Below are positions 12,991-25,000 of a stretch of DNA of 64,000 bases, one piece after another; positions within the stretch are counted from its first letter, which is position 1, and the number at the start of each line of letters is the position of its first letter. Below the pieces are notes generated by a model. That model had not been told where the DNA came from and ran no database searches. It saw only the letters and a list, made by a program, of their open reading frames with translations. Origin of the DNA: Zonotrichia leucophrys gambelii (taxonomy: Eukaryota > Chordata > Aves > Passeriformes > Passerellidae); contig NC_088200.1 of the NCBI RefSeq assembly GCF_028769735.1, forward strand, positions 73,649,894-73,713,893. Reading direction: 5' to 3'. The position numbers and the translations under genes are program-made.

Positions 12991-15900
12991 GAGAGCACAC
13001 ACAGCCTGTAGGTGTTCATGCACCTCCCATTACAGGCTCAGCAGACCTGAAGCCCCTCCCTCAGAGACCCATGTGGAAAACAAAGGAGACAGATGGTAAA
13101 TGAGAGTGGATCAGGCTGGAGCTGAAATTACTTACACCAGCAGACAAACTGACCACTGGGTGTTGAACTGCTGGAGGGCAATTTTGCCACCCCCCACACC
13201 CCTCCTACCTAAAAAAATAAGGTAATAAGAATGTTCTATTTCTGAGAAAAATATGTCAGTTTTGGTGCTGGGCACGTTTCTTATTGTTCATAAAACATCA
13301 TGCAGGTCTGTGGTCCCAAGCAACTGCTGACACACATCTGCTGAGTGGGATCCTTTGGATATGACTCAAGGAACAGAAGTTTCTCTCCTCAGAAAATCAA
13401 ATAAACCAGGTGCCTGGGATGCACCAGGGATTATCTGACAAAAACCTAAACAGGAAGACAGAGGACTGTCTCCAGGTTCTGTCGCACAGAGAAGTGTTCA
13501 GGACCCAACAGAAGCCTTCTTCTTCAGCTCCCACCTTCTCAAACTGTATCTCAACCCCAACACAAACAAGAGGTCCTCCAGGAGTTTCTCCAGGCCCTAT
13601 CTGAGCTCTCCTCCCCTTGGGAATTTCGGATGTAAGCACAGATGCCAGCACTGTGTGCCTTGTCATCCAAACTTAGCTGTGGGGCTGCTACAGCAAGCAG
13701 TGACCAAAGTCACCAGGGAGGAGCTGCTGACAGACCCTGAAAACAGAACTGACAGCCCAGCAGTGGCACTCGGGGAGAGGGGTGGCTCCACTGCTCTAAA
13801 AAAGAGGGTGGAATTGTCACGTGCTTTGAAATTCGCTGGTAAGTGGGCAAATAACTCCCCTTGAGCTGCCTGAAAATCTTTGGGAAGGTGATCAGAAACA
13901 ACTGTGTCATGAATACATCATGGAAGGAGCTGGAAATGAAGGGAGGAGAAAGAGAAGTGTAAGGGAGATGCAGGAGGTAAATAAATGCATCATTAACTCA
14001 GAAGATCCGAATGGAGCTGCTTTTCACTGTCACTGGCACCGAGGATATACTGTAGCAAGTCAGCACACCATTACCAGCTTGGTCACTCATTTATCTCTCC
14101 CTCACATCTTCCATCTGTAATTATCACCCCAAGATGTTCTTGAGTATCACCTCTGTGTCCTTCGCCCAATCTGCTCTTTGCCACACCATCAGCATTCCTC
14201 AGTTCCTCAAGTCACACATTTCAGTCACCATGAACCTAAGTAGCAGAGACCTCTGGACCATCCCTTGAAATTAGGTTTGTCTGTTTGCTTATTTAAAACA
14301 GTGTTATAAAACCTGCTGAAGCGTTCTTTTTCTTTTTGCTTTTTTTTTTTAAATTAAGCAATGCAAAAAAAAGGGGAAACTGTGCTATCAGAATGACTCA
14401 ATAAGTCTTGCTGTTATTCTCACACAACTGCTAATTATAAGGTCATAAACCAATTTTCCTCCTACTTAGCCTAAAATAGTCAAGTCTTACACATAACCAG
14501 GTACATAAGAAGCAAGTAATGCTTTATCACTTTCTTGGCAGCCCATCGCCATCAGTATCTGTGGCATGAACCCAGAATACTCCTGAAAAAGGTTAGGAGA
14601 GGAACACTTGCTAATGTGCCAACACCATTTCCTTATATTATGGCTAGAGACTTTAAAAAGTAAAAGGCAAAGCTTCTCTCCAGGACGCTTAGGAATGTGG
14701 TCTATGGCACTAAATATAACTCAGAAAAAGGAAAAAAGGGAAGTCCAGCAGCCAGCTTGTCACCATTACAGCCAGAACCTTCAGCCATCAGTGCAGCCTG
14801 CTCGCTTTGCCCCTCAGGAATGGTGGGGAAATTCACTCCTGCATCAGATGAGCCATTCTGGCAGACCAACCCCTAGGAAACCTGGAGCCTGGGCTGTCCC
14901 ACTGTGTCTCCTTTATCTTCCATGCCACAGTGCAACCAGAACATTCAGATCACCCTAGACAGTGACCTTCACCAGCACAACCAGCCACGTGCAAGGCTGG
15001 CACACACCTGCCTCTCAAAGCACACCTACTTCTGTCAGAACACCTACTCCTCACAGCCAAAGCACCTTTTGCATCCCCTACATGGGACTCCCAGATGAGT
15101 GCACTGGCCACTACCCTGCTGAATAAAAGGATCTGGGCTGCAGCAGAGCAACATCCCTCTCCAGCTACTGTGCGGACTTCAAAAGGGTGCTTTCTTGTTT
15201 GCTCACTTCAAAGCAACCACAAGCATTTCTTCTTGGGTAGAGGGTTTTCAAAGTGCTCGAGTCCATCGCCAGCATTCCAGAGAGCAGGAGAGATTGCAAC
15301 AACCTCCTGCATTTGCAGGCTTCCAGAAGGGTGCCTTTAGGGTGTTCCTCCTCCAGCATCCAACTTCATTAGGGCGCCCATTCCTTGTTAAGTGCTGGGA
15401 ACCAAGAGATCTGTCTGCAGGCCCTGAATCAGAGCAGTCAGACACACAGAAGCTCATTAATTTTGCCACCAAATTTAAAGCAGCCCTTGGGTTCTCTGTT
15501 AGTTTCCTGGTGCAAATCCCTGCTCAGATCCTGCTTCATTCATCTGGTGCTCAGGTGCAGGGTGCAGGGTGCTGACAGGAAGCAGTCACTTCTTTCTTTG
15601 GCTTTAATTGTGTTGGCACCCTCTACTGTGCTCAGCCCTCCCTTCTCCTGCCAGCTCCATGCACGGATCTCTGCATCTGAGCTCCGCAGATGTGAGCTCC
15701 AGATGCACAGCCATCCCACTGGCAAAATGCAGTTCAGCCCCACCAATCACCCCGCCCTTCTTGATCACTGCTGCAGTGTCAATTAGAGGGAATTTTCTGT
15801 GGGGGTAGTTTCTGTCATGCAGGCGTTCTGTGCATGTGTATCTACACAAACGCTCCCCTCAGGGAAACCTCCACGAGATTTGTCAGGATGTGGAGCCTGC

Positions 15901-17150
15901 ATCTGCTCTAAAAACCAGGAGGAAGTGTAGAGGCAATGAAGTTGGGAGCTCCTTCCCTTACACCAGGACTGGGGCATGTACACAGGTCAGTTTATTTGGC
16001 ACAAGTCAGAGAGAATCTGCAAAACTTTAATAGCCCAAGCTCTGGAACCTGAATAAAAGGTTAAGAACTCCATTAAGAACTGGAGTCCAAACCCTCAAAG
16101 GTACCCAGGTCCCTGAGTTCCTTTGGTTTCAGCACCACTGATTATCTGTGCCTGACCTACAAAACTTCAACTGCCAAAGCAAAGCCACACTCCTGGCTGT
16201 TTTCTCCATGGAATTCATGAAGTGTCCAGAGCCAGCTTCCACAGAAGCATGGCAGTAGATGGTCTTTAAGAATCCTACAAGGAGGGGCCACTTGAGAAGC
16301 ATCATTTTCTTTCTGTGTAGCAGAAACACAAGTTTTTTTTTCATTGCTGTCTATGCTGCTGTCTAAATGAATCCCACGTAGACAGTTAGTTGGATCCTAT
16401 GAAACAAGAAGGCTACACTTGGCACCTGCTGTGTTACAGATTGTGCCTGTGAAATTGAATTTACAAGGACAAGACCAGAGAGAATGGCAAAAAACAAGGA
16501 GCTGTTGAGAATGATGTATTTGCCTGAACTATATTAATAGTTTGTCATTAAGGATAAGTAAGACTGTTATGCACTTAGCAGTGAAGATCTCCTTCCAAAA
16601 GTCTTCAGTGTGGGACCTTAGCTATTTACAAAATCAGCTTTTTGGGGGAATGACTCTATCCTACATTGCCAATGCACGAGAAATGAAACCCAGCTGACTT
16701 GCAAGTACTACTGTTGTGTATGTTTTTATTAGATAATGCCATTGAAAAGGTTGCACTGTAGGTGACAGGTGGCATTACCCATGTAACTTCCCTCTGCAGA
16801 ACTGAAACCCAGCCACATTGCTAATTCATAGATTTAAAAACACCACATCCCTAAACAAAGGAAGTATGGAGACTTCCAGACAGCTGCCCCATGTGTGCTT
16901 GGGAGAGAGCAGAGGAGAAATCTCAGAAGGCCAAAGCTGTTCATTTGGTTATCTCTTAGTAGGGGAAGAACTCTGGTGCAACCCAGCAAGAGCATCCCTC
17001 CACGATACACACAGTGTGTGTGTGCATGTGTGTAACATACATGGAAAAAAATAAGTGTTTGTGTGAGAAATTTCTTCCCAGCTTGATCTGTAAATCAGCC
17101 AAAGGTCCCTGACACAGTCAGAAAGATTTCAAAAACTGCAGAACTAAAAT
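12991..17150. other. Gene-free intergenic sequence
   Basis: Mixed unique sequence with a short TG-rich run at about 16988-17033. No exon, RNA gene or mobile-element end was recognised. Confidence 0.55.
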
Positions 17151-17152
17151 AT

Positions 17153-19370
17153 AGGATCATAGAATCATAAAATGTCCTGAGCTTGAAGGGACGCACAAGG
17201 ACCATCAAGTCCAGCTCCTGCCTTTGCACAGGACATCCTCAGAGTCGCACCATGTTCCTGAGAGTGGTGTCCAAATGCTTCTTCAACTCTGTCAGGCTTG
17301 GTGCCATGCCCATTCCCTGGGGAGCCTGTTCCAGTGGCCAAACACCATCTGGGGGAAGACCCTTCCCCTACTATGCAACCTAAACCTTTCCTGACACAAC
17401 TTCAGGCCATTCCCTGGTCCCCACAGAACACAGATCAGTGCCTGCCCCTCCTGTTCCCCTCATGAGGAAGCTGCAGAGCTGCACTGAGGCCTCCCCTCAC
17501 TCTCCTCCATCTCAACAGACCCAGAGCCCTCAGCTGCTCCTCATGGAGCTTCCCCTCAAGGCCCTGCACCATCCCCATGGCCTCCTCTGCACACTCTCTG
17601 ACAGTTTAATGCCTTTTTTATGTTGTGATGTCAGAACTGCACCCAATATTCCAGGTGAGGCCGGCCCGGCCCAGTGCAGAGCAGGACAATCCCTGCCTGG
17701 CCCGGCCGGCCATGCTGGGCCTGGTGTCCCCAGGACAGGGATGTCCCTGCTGGCTCCAGGGCACTGCTGGCTCGTGTCCTGCTGGCCATTGACCAGGAAC
17801 CCCAGAACTATCCCATGGCACCATCTCCAAAATCTCATTCCTTACTCTATTCCTACATCCAGGGTTGCCCCTTCCCAGGGCCAGACTCCAGTACTTTCTC
17901 TTGTTCAACTTCTCACGGCTGGTGATTGTCCAGCCCTCTCATTTGTCAAGATCTCTCTGCAGTCCTCCTCTACTTTTAAGACATTCAACAGCTCCTCCCA
18001 TCTTACTATCACTGGCAACCTTGCCCAGTATCCCTTCTAGTCCTACATCCAGGTAATTTTTGAGGCTGTTGAGGAGCACAGGGCCAGGAACAGAGCCCTG
18101 TGGAGCCCCACCAGTGACAGGTCCCCCATCTGATGTCACCCCCATCACCACAACCCTTGGAGCCTGACCTGTGAGCCATTAATCACCCACCACATGATGA
18201 GGGATGAATATTTTGTCCAGAAGGATCCTGGGAAAGACAGTATGGAAAGCTTTGCTAAAGTCCAAAAAGATCATATCAAGTGTCTTCCCTTGATCAACAA
18301 GGTGGTTGATATTGCTGTGAAAAGAAATCAGGTTTGGTAAGCAGGACTTTCTCCTCATAAACCTGAGCTGGCTTTGACCAGTGTGTCCTCCAGGTGTTTT
18401 TCAACACCTCCCAGAATAATCTTCTCCATAATTTTACTAGTCATTGTCGTGAGACTGACAGGCTTATTGTTCGCAGGGTCATCCTTCTTGCCTTTCTTGA
18501 AAACTGGGACATTCACCATCTTCCAGTCAACTGGGACTTTTGCAGATTCTCAAGAACACTCAAAAATCATCAAGAGAGGCTTTGCCATGATATCAGTAGC
18601 TCAGTGACTGTTTTTTAATTAATTTCATCAGGCTCCATAGACTTATAGGGATCCAGCTGGAGCAGCACATCCTATGCAAGCTCAGGAACAATTGGGAGTT
18701 GATCATTCTCATACCCACAGCGCTCCAGCTCAGGGCCCTGGGACCCCTTAACTTCTCATCTGCATTGAAGATGGAAGAGAAGAAAGCACTGAACACTTCA
18801 TCTTTGTTCATGTCCCTGTTTCTGAGGTGACTATCCTCATCAATGGATTCATGTTATTTCTGGACCACCTTTTGCTATTAACCTACTTAATAAATCCTTT
18901 TATTGTCCCCCACAGTTCTGGCCAACTCCAATTAGGCTTTGGCTTAGCAAATTTTCTCCCTACAGTGGCAAGCAGCATCTCAGTATTCCTCCAGTGTCAT
19001 CCAACCTTGCTCCCACTGGGAAAATGCCCTTTTTTTTTTTTGGTTGAAGCTTCCCAAGAAGATCCTTGCTTAGTCAAGCTGACCTTCTGCTTCCTCTGCT
19101 TGACTTAGGCCATTCTGGAACTGTCTGTCCTGTGCTCTTGGGAGGTGGTGCATGAAAAATGGCCAGCACTGATGGACCCCAGCACCTTCAAAAGTGTTTT
19201 CCCAGGGGACCTTACTCAGTAGTTCCCTGATCAGCCTGATGTCTGCTCTTCTCATGTCCAGGGCTGAAGTTTTGCTGGCATTTTTTCTCCCCTCAACAAA
19301 GATTTTAAAATGTATTTGACACATGGCATCTTGCAATGCTGCATGGAGCGCCGACCAGCTTAATGGAGAA
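17153..19370 (-). mobile_element. CR1 LINE fragment A, 5'-truncated, decayed RT frame
   Basis: The 3' tail appears reversed at 17153-17220 (ggatcatagaatcat...gaagggac). Decayed pieces of the CR1 reverse-transcriptase frame read on the minus strand: a SALDMRRAD...RELLSKVPWE region (about 19130-19290), a VFSAFFSSIFN-like piece (about 18760-18800), and a GGAPQGSVPGPVLLN motif (about 18065-18110) that corresponds to the RT core. Frameshifts and stops make it non-functional. The right boundary near 19370 is approximate. Confidence 0.85.
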
Positions 19371-19554
19371 GCACCAGTGCTTGGAGTCATGAGGAAACTC
19401 TGGAAGCATCTTACTGGAAGGGAATCAAATCTAAGCTCAAAGGAAAAGAAAACAAGATACAATCATCAGAATGCAAAGAACAAGGGGGCAATCAAAATTC
19501 AGATTTCACTACATCAGCCTCAAACAACCCAGGAAGCTACAGGACTGTTGCAGG

Positions 19555-20222
19555 TGGGTTTTTCCACCCCTGAAGTGCTGCAGGCTGGAGGGGGAAAATG
19601 GGTGGGAAGTGCCTCAGTGGAAAATAACCTGGGAGTGCTGGTCAATAGTGGCTGAACATGAGCCCAGGTGGCCAAAAAGCCAATGGCCCCTGGGCTGTCC
19701 CAGCCGTGGGGTGGCAGCAGGAGCAGGGCAGAGACCATCAAGCCCACACCTTGAGTCCAATATCCAGTTCTGGGTTATTCACTTCGGAAAGATGATGAGG
19801 TGCTGGAGCAAGTCCAGAGAAAGGCAATGGAGCTGGGGAAGGGTGGAAGTCTGATAAGGAGCAGCGGAGGGAGCTCCAGAGGATCAGAATCCTCTCACTC
19901 TCCACAATGCCCTGACAGGAGGGGACACCCAGGTGGGGATCGGGCTCTGCTCCCAGGGAACAAGGGTCAGGATGGGAGGACAAAGCCTCAGGTTGCACCA
20001 GGAGAGGTTTAGGTTGGACATCGGGAAGAATTCTTCACGGAACGGGTGACTGGACACTGGGCTGGGCTGCCCAGGTGAGGTCACTGTCCCTGGAGGTGTT
20101 TAAGGAGAGACTGGGATGCACTCCGTGCTATGGTCTGGGTGGCAAGGCGGGGGGAATCAGGCACAGGTCGCACTCGCTGACCTCAGAGCGCTGTTCCAGC
20201 CGGGCTGACCCTGTGATTCCCG
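19555..20222 (+). mobile_element. CR1 LINE 3' fragment B
   Basis: Reads in order the usual CR1 3' blocks: 'gggagtgctggtcaatagtggctgaacatgagcc', 'gtccagagaaaggcaatggagctgg', 'caggagaggtttaggttggacatcggg', 'gctgcccaggtgaggtcactgtccctggaggtgttt'. It ends at 'tgtgattcccggg', the normal 3' end. It is 5'-truncated and without a usable frame. Confidence 0.88.
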
Positions 20223-20359
20223 GGTGAACCCGCGCCCGCGGTTCCCGCTCCCGCAGCCCGTCCTGGAGCAGGACGGGGCCGGGCGGGGGCAGCGGGACGG
20301 GGCAGGAACGGCACCGGGTCCCGCTGGGCATCGGGGGCCAGAGCTGGGCTCTGGGGGCC

Positions 20360-20712
20360 GGGAGAGGGAGATGGATCGGGAGCGGAGCCGGGAGAGGGAT
20401 CAGGGGCGGGAGTGGGAGCGGAGCCGAGAGTGGGATCAGTAGTGGGAACGGGAGCGGTAGAGGGATTAGGAGCGGGAGATGGAGCTGAGGCGGGAGGTGG
20501 AGCGGGTCCGGGAGCGGGATCAGGAGGGGGATCGGGTCTGGGAGCGGGTTGAGAAGAGGGAGCGGGTCAGAGAGCGGGATCGGATCGGGGATCGGGAGCT
20601 GGAGCGGGATGAGGTCCGGGATCAGGAGTGAGATCGGGTCCGGGAGCGGGAGTGGGATCGGGATCAGGAGCGGGAGCGAGATCGGATCCGGGATCGGGTC
20701 CGGGATCGGGAG
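20360..20712 (+). repeat. CpG-rich GGGAKC hexanucleotide array, G-quadruplex prone
   Basis: Degenerate tandem units of GGGATC, GGGAGC and GGGTCC. At 20636-20662 five GGG tracts are separated by exactly three bases each, and at 20690-20710 four more. Both satisfy the strict G-quadruplex pattern. The region to about 20830 is very CpG-rich. It lies between the facing 3' ends of two CR1 fragments. Long open frames across it (Pro/Leu/Ile repeats on the minus strand, Gly/Ser on the plus) are artefacts. Confidence 0.9.
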
Positions 20713-20825
20713 CGCGCCGCACGCCGGCAGCGGCGGGCGCGCGCCACCTGCCGGCGGGAGCGCGGAAGCTGCGCGGCCACGTGGCGCCGCCCGGGCCAGG
20801 GCGCGCCCCCGCGGCACCACAGGAT

Positions 20826-21330
20826 GAACGGTGATGTTGGAGAAGGGCTCTGAGCTCCCCGAGTGCAGCCGGACACCGAGTGCCACCTCCAGCTGCTCCT
20901 TGAGCGCTTCCAGGTGACTCCGCCACCTCCCCGGCAGCCCATTCCAATGCCGAGCAACATTCTCTGTGAATAAATTCTTCCTAATTCCATGGCACAGCTT
21001 GAAGTTTTGTCATCTCATCCTGTTGCCTGGGAGCACAGCCCGAACCCCCCGGCTGTCCCCTCCTGGCAGGAGCTGTGCAGAGCCACAAGGTACCCCCTAA
21101 GCCTCCTTTGCTCCAGGCTGAGACCACCCTACTCCATCAGCTACTTGTCAGATTTTGTGCTCCAGAGCCTTCCCCAGCTCTGTTCCCTTCTCTGGATTCA
21201 CTCCAGCTCCTCGGTGTCCATTTGAATTGAGATGTCCAGACCTGGACCCAGCACTTGGCCTCAGCAGCCCTGAGTGCAGGGGAAAGAATCACTTCCCTTG
21301 GCCTCCTGGCCACACTATTTCTGACACAGA
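20826..21330 (-). mobile_element. CR1 LINE 3' fragment C
   Basis: The reversed CR1 3' region is recognisable from 'ccattccaatgccgagcaacattctctgtgaataaattcttcctaat', through 'tcctggcaggagctgtgcagagcc', to 'atcacttcccttggcctcctggccacactatttctgacaca'. It closely parallels the element at 38060-39550, so the two belong to related subfamilies. Confidence 0.85.
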
Positions 21331-21604
21331 ACACTGAAAATCTCTTCAGATGTTCTCAACCCCCTTCTCTTGTGGCCCTCAGGCATCACCAGTGTCCTTT
21401 CACAGGAGCATCTTGGCCTCAGAAACAGCCAGGACATATCCCCACCTCCCCAGCTGCCACCCCTGGGCTCCCCCCTTTGTTCCCTTCCCCAGACTTCAAA
21501 CCCAAGCTGAGTTTTCCATCTCTGAGGCAGAACAGACAGCATGAGCTTTCACATGTGCTGGGCATTCCCTTTGCCCAACCTGCCTCTTCTCACATCAAAA
21601 ATCA

Positions 21605-22045
21605 CAGAATTACAGGAGTGTAAGTGTTGGAAGGGACCTCTGGAGATCATCCAGTTCAACCCCTTTGCCAAGGCAGAGTCACCTGGAGCAGGTGACAAAC
21701 ACATCCAGGTGGGGTTGGAATCTATCCAGAGAGACTCCATGATCCCCTTGGGGCCCCTCTTTGAGTGCTCTGCCACCCTCAGTGGAAAGTTCTTCATCTT
21801 GGTTTAATTTATGGCCATGGCTCTTTGCCCTGTTGCTGGAAACCACCAAAAGCAGTCTGGGAGCATCCTCTTGGAGATATTTATCTGCTCTAATGACATC
21901 CCCTCTCAGTCTTTTCCAGACTAAACAGGCCCAGCTCCCCCAGACCCTGAACCATCTCCGTGGGTCTCCACTGGACCTGCTCCAGCAGCTCATTTTCCTT
22001 GTCCTGAGGAGCCCAGAATGGGACACAGCACTCTGGGTGCATGGT
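21605..22045 (-). mobile_element. CR1 LINE 3' fragment D
   Basis: Begins with the reversed 3' end 'cacagaattacagg...gttggaagggacctctggagatcatccagttcaacccc' and continues through 'gagactccatgatccccttgg' and 'acatcccctctcagtcttttccagactaaacaggcccagctc'. It is 5'-truncated. Confidence 0.9.
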
Positions 22046-25000
22046 CCCTTTGCACTGCCAGCCCAGTTTAGCCCAGTTATCCAAAAGGATGTGTGTGGTG
22101 CCACGCAGGGTGAAACAAACAAAATGTTTGCAGCTTTTCTGCTCTGCCCAGGACAGCTTCACACATGGAGTCCTTCATTCCAGCACCCACAATTGGGCCA
22201 GTGTGGGTCCAGAGGCCAAGGTGGCACCAACTGAGCACCAGACACTTTGGTTTGATTTGGTTTGGGTGTGTTTTTTGTATGTGTTTGTCTTCCAGAAGCA
22301 ACTGCTCTGAGTTTCAGAGTAATTACAAGCCCTGAAGCCATCCATGGACACAAGAACATTTTGTGGCAGATCGTTTACCATCCACAAAAGAGGTTTTTTT
22401 GGGGGGAGGAGAGTGTGTTTTGTTCAACAAAACAAATTATGTAAATTGAAGCCACAGTAGACAACGTGGGAGACTTAGCCAAGTAGGTTATTTCCCACTG
22501 GCTCTATTGCCAGTTGTTAGAGGGACTTAAACAAAGCCAGTTTTCTTAGATTTAATCCAGAACGATTGAGGAAATAGAGAATTGACAGAGAAGCTCCAGA
22601 GTCTCACTTAAATCAGGACAACACTTGCATCCATCAACAATCAGCTGCCCTGTTAGAGCATATCAAGAGATAATGGAGAAGTAATCTCTGATAACATCCA
22701 TCTTTTTGAGATGTTTATTCCATTGTTTCTTCTCGCAGTTCTGTACCCTGCCATGAAACACCTCGGTGCAGATTTACAAGGATTTGTGTATAAGCTCTGT
22801 CATGTCACCACTTGCACTGAGGAGCTGATAAACCACCTGTACCTGATCCCCCTCTGGGCACTGCAGAGCAGATGGGTCCCTCTGATGCTCAGTTCCAGGT
22901 GATCACCTAAGGAAGCAGCAGCACAGGCAAGCCATTCCAATATTGTCCTCCATCTTCCACGTCCTCCAAAATTTCTGCTGAAGCCACAGCCAGCAGCCAC
23001 TATAAATAACGAGAATTTGTCAAAAGTCCTGTTGCTACTCTAGAATAAAATTGTAAATGCATGAAAGTACTGCACCAGGTGCAAGTTTGTATATTTTGAA
23101 TTTTTACAGCGTGTATTCTGGAAAAACAGGACTGAAAAAGGCCCCCTCAGTTCTACACAGAGTCCATATTATGGTAGATAACTGTGTCTTATGGGTCCCT
23201 TCATAAACATTTCAAGCTCCACCTTAAACTGAGTCAATTTTCTCAGACTTATTATTTACATGGGTGAAGAGTGACCAAGATACAAAAAATGTGAATGTCT
23301 ATTTTTCATTATAGGGAAAACATAGAGAGAAAAGTGAATGAAAATTAATATTTTAAAAACAGAAAGCCTAATTAAAGTAGTTCTGGCAGCACCTTTTTTA
23401 ACTTCTTCTGAGCAATAACCCAGCCTGTTGGCAGACCCCACAAGATCATGTTAGGGATTGATCAAGATCAATCATGCAGGATTGATCTGGACATCAGGTT
23501 GCCTGTGAACTCCTCTTGGCTTCACCACTGATTAGGGCACATGCTGCTAGATGGAGTCCTTCCACTAATTCCAGTCAATTTGACATCCATGCACCTTTGA
23601 GAAATGCTGGAAAAGAACAGAGTACATGTGTGGACTACAGCAGTCACCAGAGGTTCATTAAACTTGATGCTTAGAAGGCCATGAGTAAGAAGTATTGTGC
23701 ATCTGCAGTTCCAGTGCACTGTAATTCCTAAAAAATCATATGTCATATCTGTGGATACACTGAAGTGATTGCCTTCCATTTGTCAGCCACATAGCAGGAG
23801 TTTCAAAAGCCACATGGAGGCAGGTAGGCATTCATATCCCCGGGGCACGGCTGGAAAAGGAGCTTCAGCCTGCACATAGTCCCCTTGACTCCTGCTCTGG
23901 TGGCTGAAGGACACGTGTCAGAGCCAACAGCAGCACGGCAAATACTGATGGAGAAGCCAAAGTCTCAGATTTCCCAGGGAGAGCTTCCAAGGGGAGCTCA
24001 TTACTCATGGCAGGCAATGGTATTTTGAGCTGGCTGAAGCCACCAGTGGGGCAGGGGACACAGAGGGAGAGGAAGGGTCAGAGGTGTGCTGCAAAGGGTA
24101 CAGAGATGGTAGGCAAAGGCAGGGTGGGGAAAAAAACCACATGAATGCAACAGTGGGTGTAAATGCTGTTAAAAATTCCTAACAAGGCCATATTTTAAAC
24201 ACCTCAGCTTCACATTTTTACATACAAGTCTTGGTGAGGCAAAAAAGTCTAACCCTGTACCACACCACCACTACTCACCAAGTCAAGTACACACTTCTGT
24301 GCACAAAGGAAAAGGGATATCTGATTCCTATTGCCTGGGAAACGCTGTCAGCACCACGCACAGTTTCACATTTTGTTTCACATTTTCACATTCAAGTTTG
24401 TGGCAGACCTTGCAGCCCAGCAGAATGCCAAAATACATGACCTAATGGGCTTTGCACTGCAGATGATCTCACCCTTTATTTGGTGATGAATACTTGCCAT
24501 AAAGTATTTGCTGAGACAAAGAGAATAAAGCAAGAGTGGTGTTTGTGCTATTTGCCAAGAAAAATGCCAGGATGTTTGTTTATGTAATTTGCCAAAGATA
24601 CCAGGTATCACAATAAACAGGCATTAGGTCAAACTTGTCAATTACTGACACCACCTACCCAGCTGACTGCAGCTGAAACCATAATTTGGTCCTCTATTTT
24701 AAATAATTCAGAGATTACAGGGCTTTGGCTTTTGAGTCAGATACTCATTGAACACGGGTATATTATACATTGCACCTACACACTTCGCTCTTGCAGCATA
24801 CAACATCAAAAACCATTTCAAAGAGAGCAGAACCAAAGCCTCCTCTAATTTAAGTTAATAAGAAGGGATCACCACTACCTGAACTGAGTGTGTTCATGAG
24901 CACATGCAATTCAAAGTGACCTAAGAGCAGTAGCAGGTTGCTTTCACCCTTCCACTCTTCTCTGTTTTCTTTGGGATCACCCAGACCTGTCAGCTGAATT

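Noticed and set aside
12666..13103. 145-codon plus-strand frame with Glu-Lys repeats
   Set aside because: Generated by the GGAGAA array; no family resemblance outside the repeat.
20128..20886. 252-codon minus-strand frame with Pro-Leu-Ile-Pro repeats
   Set aside because: It is the translation of the GGGAKC hexamer array on the opposite strand, with no splice or domain support.
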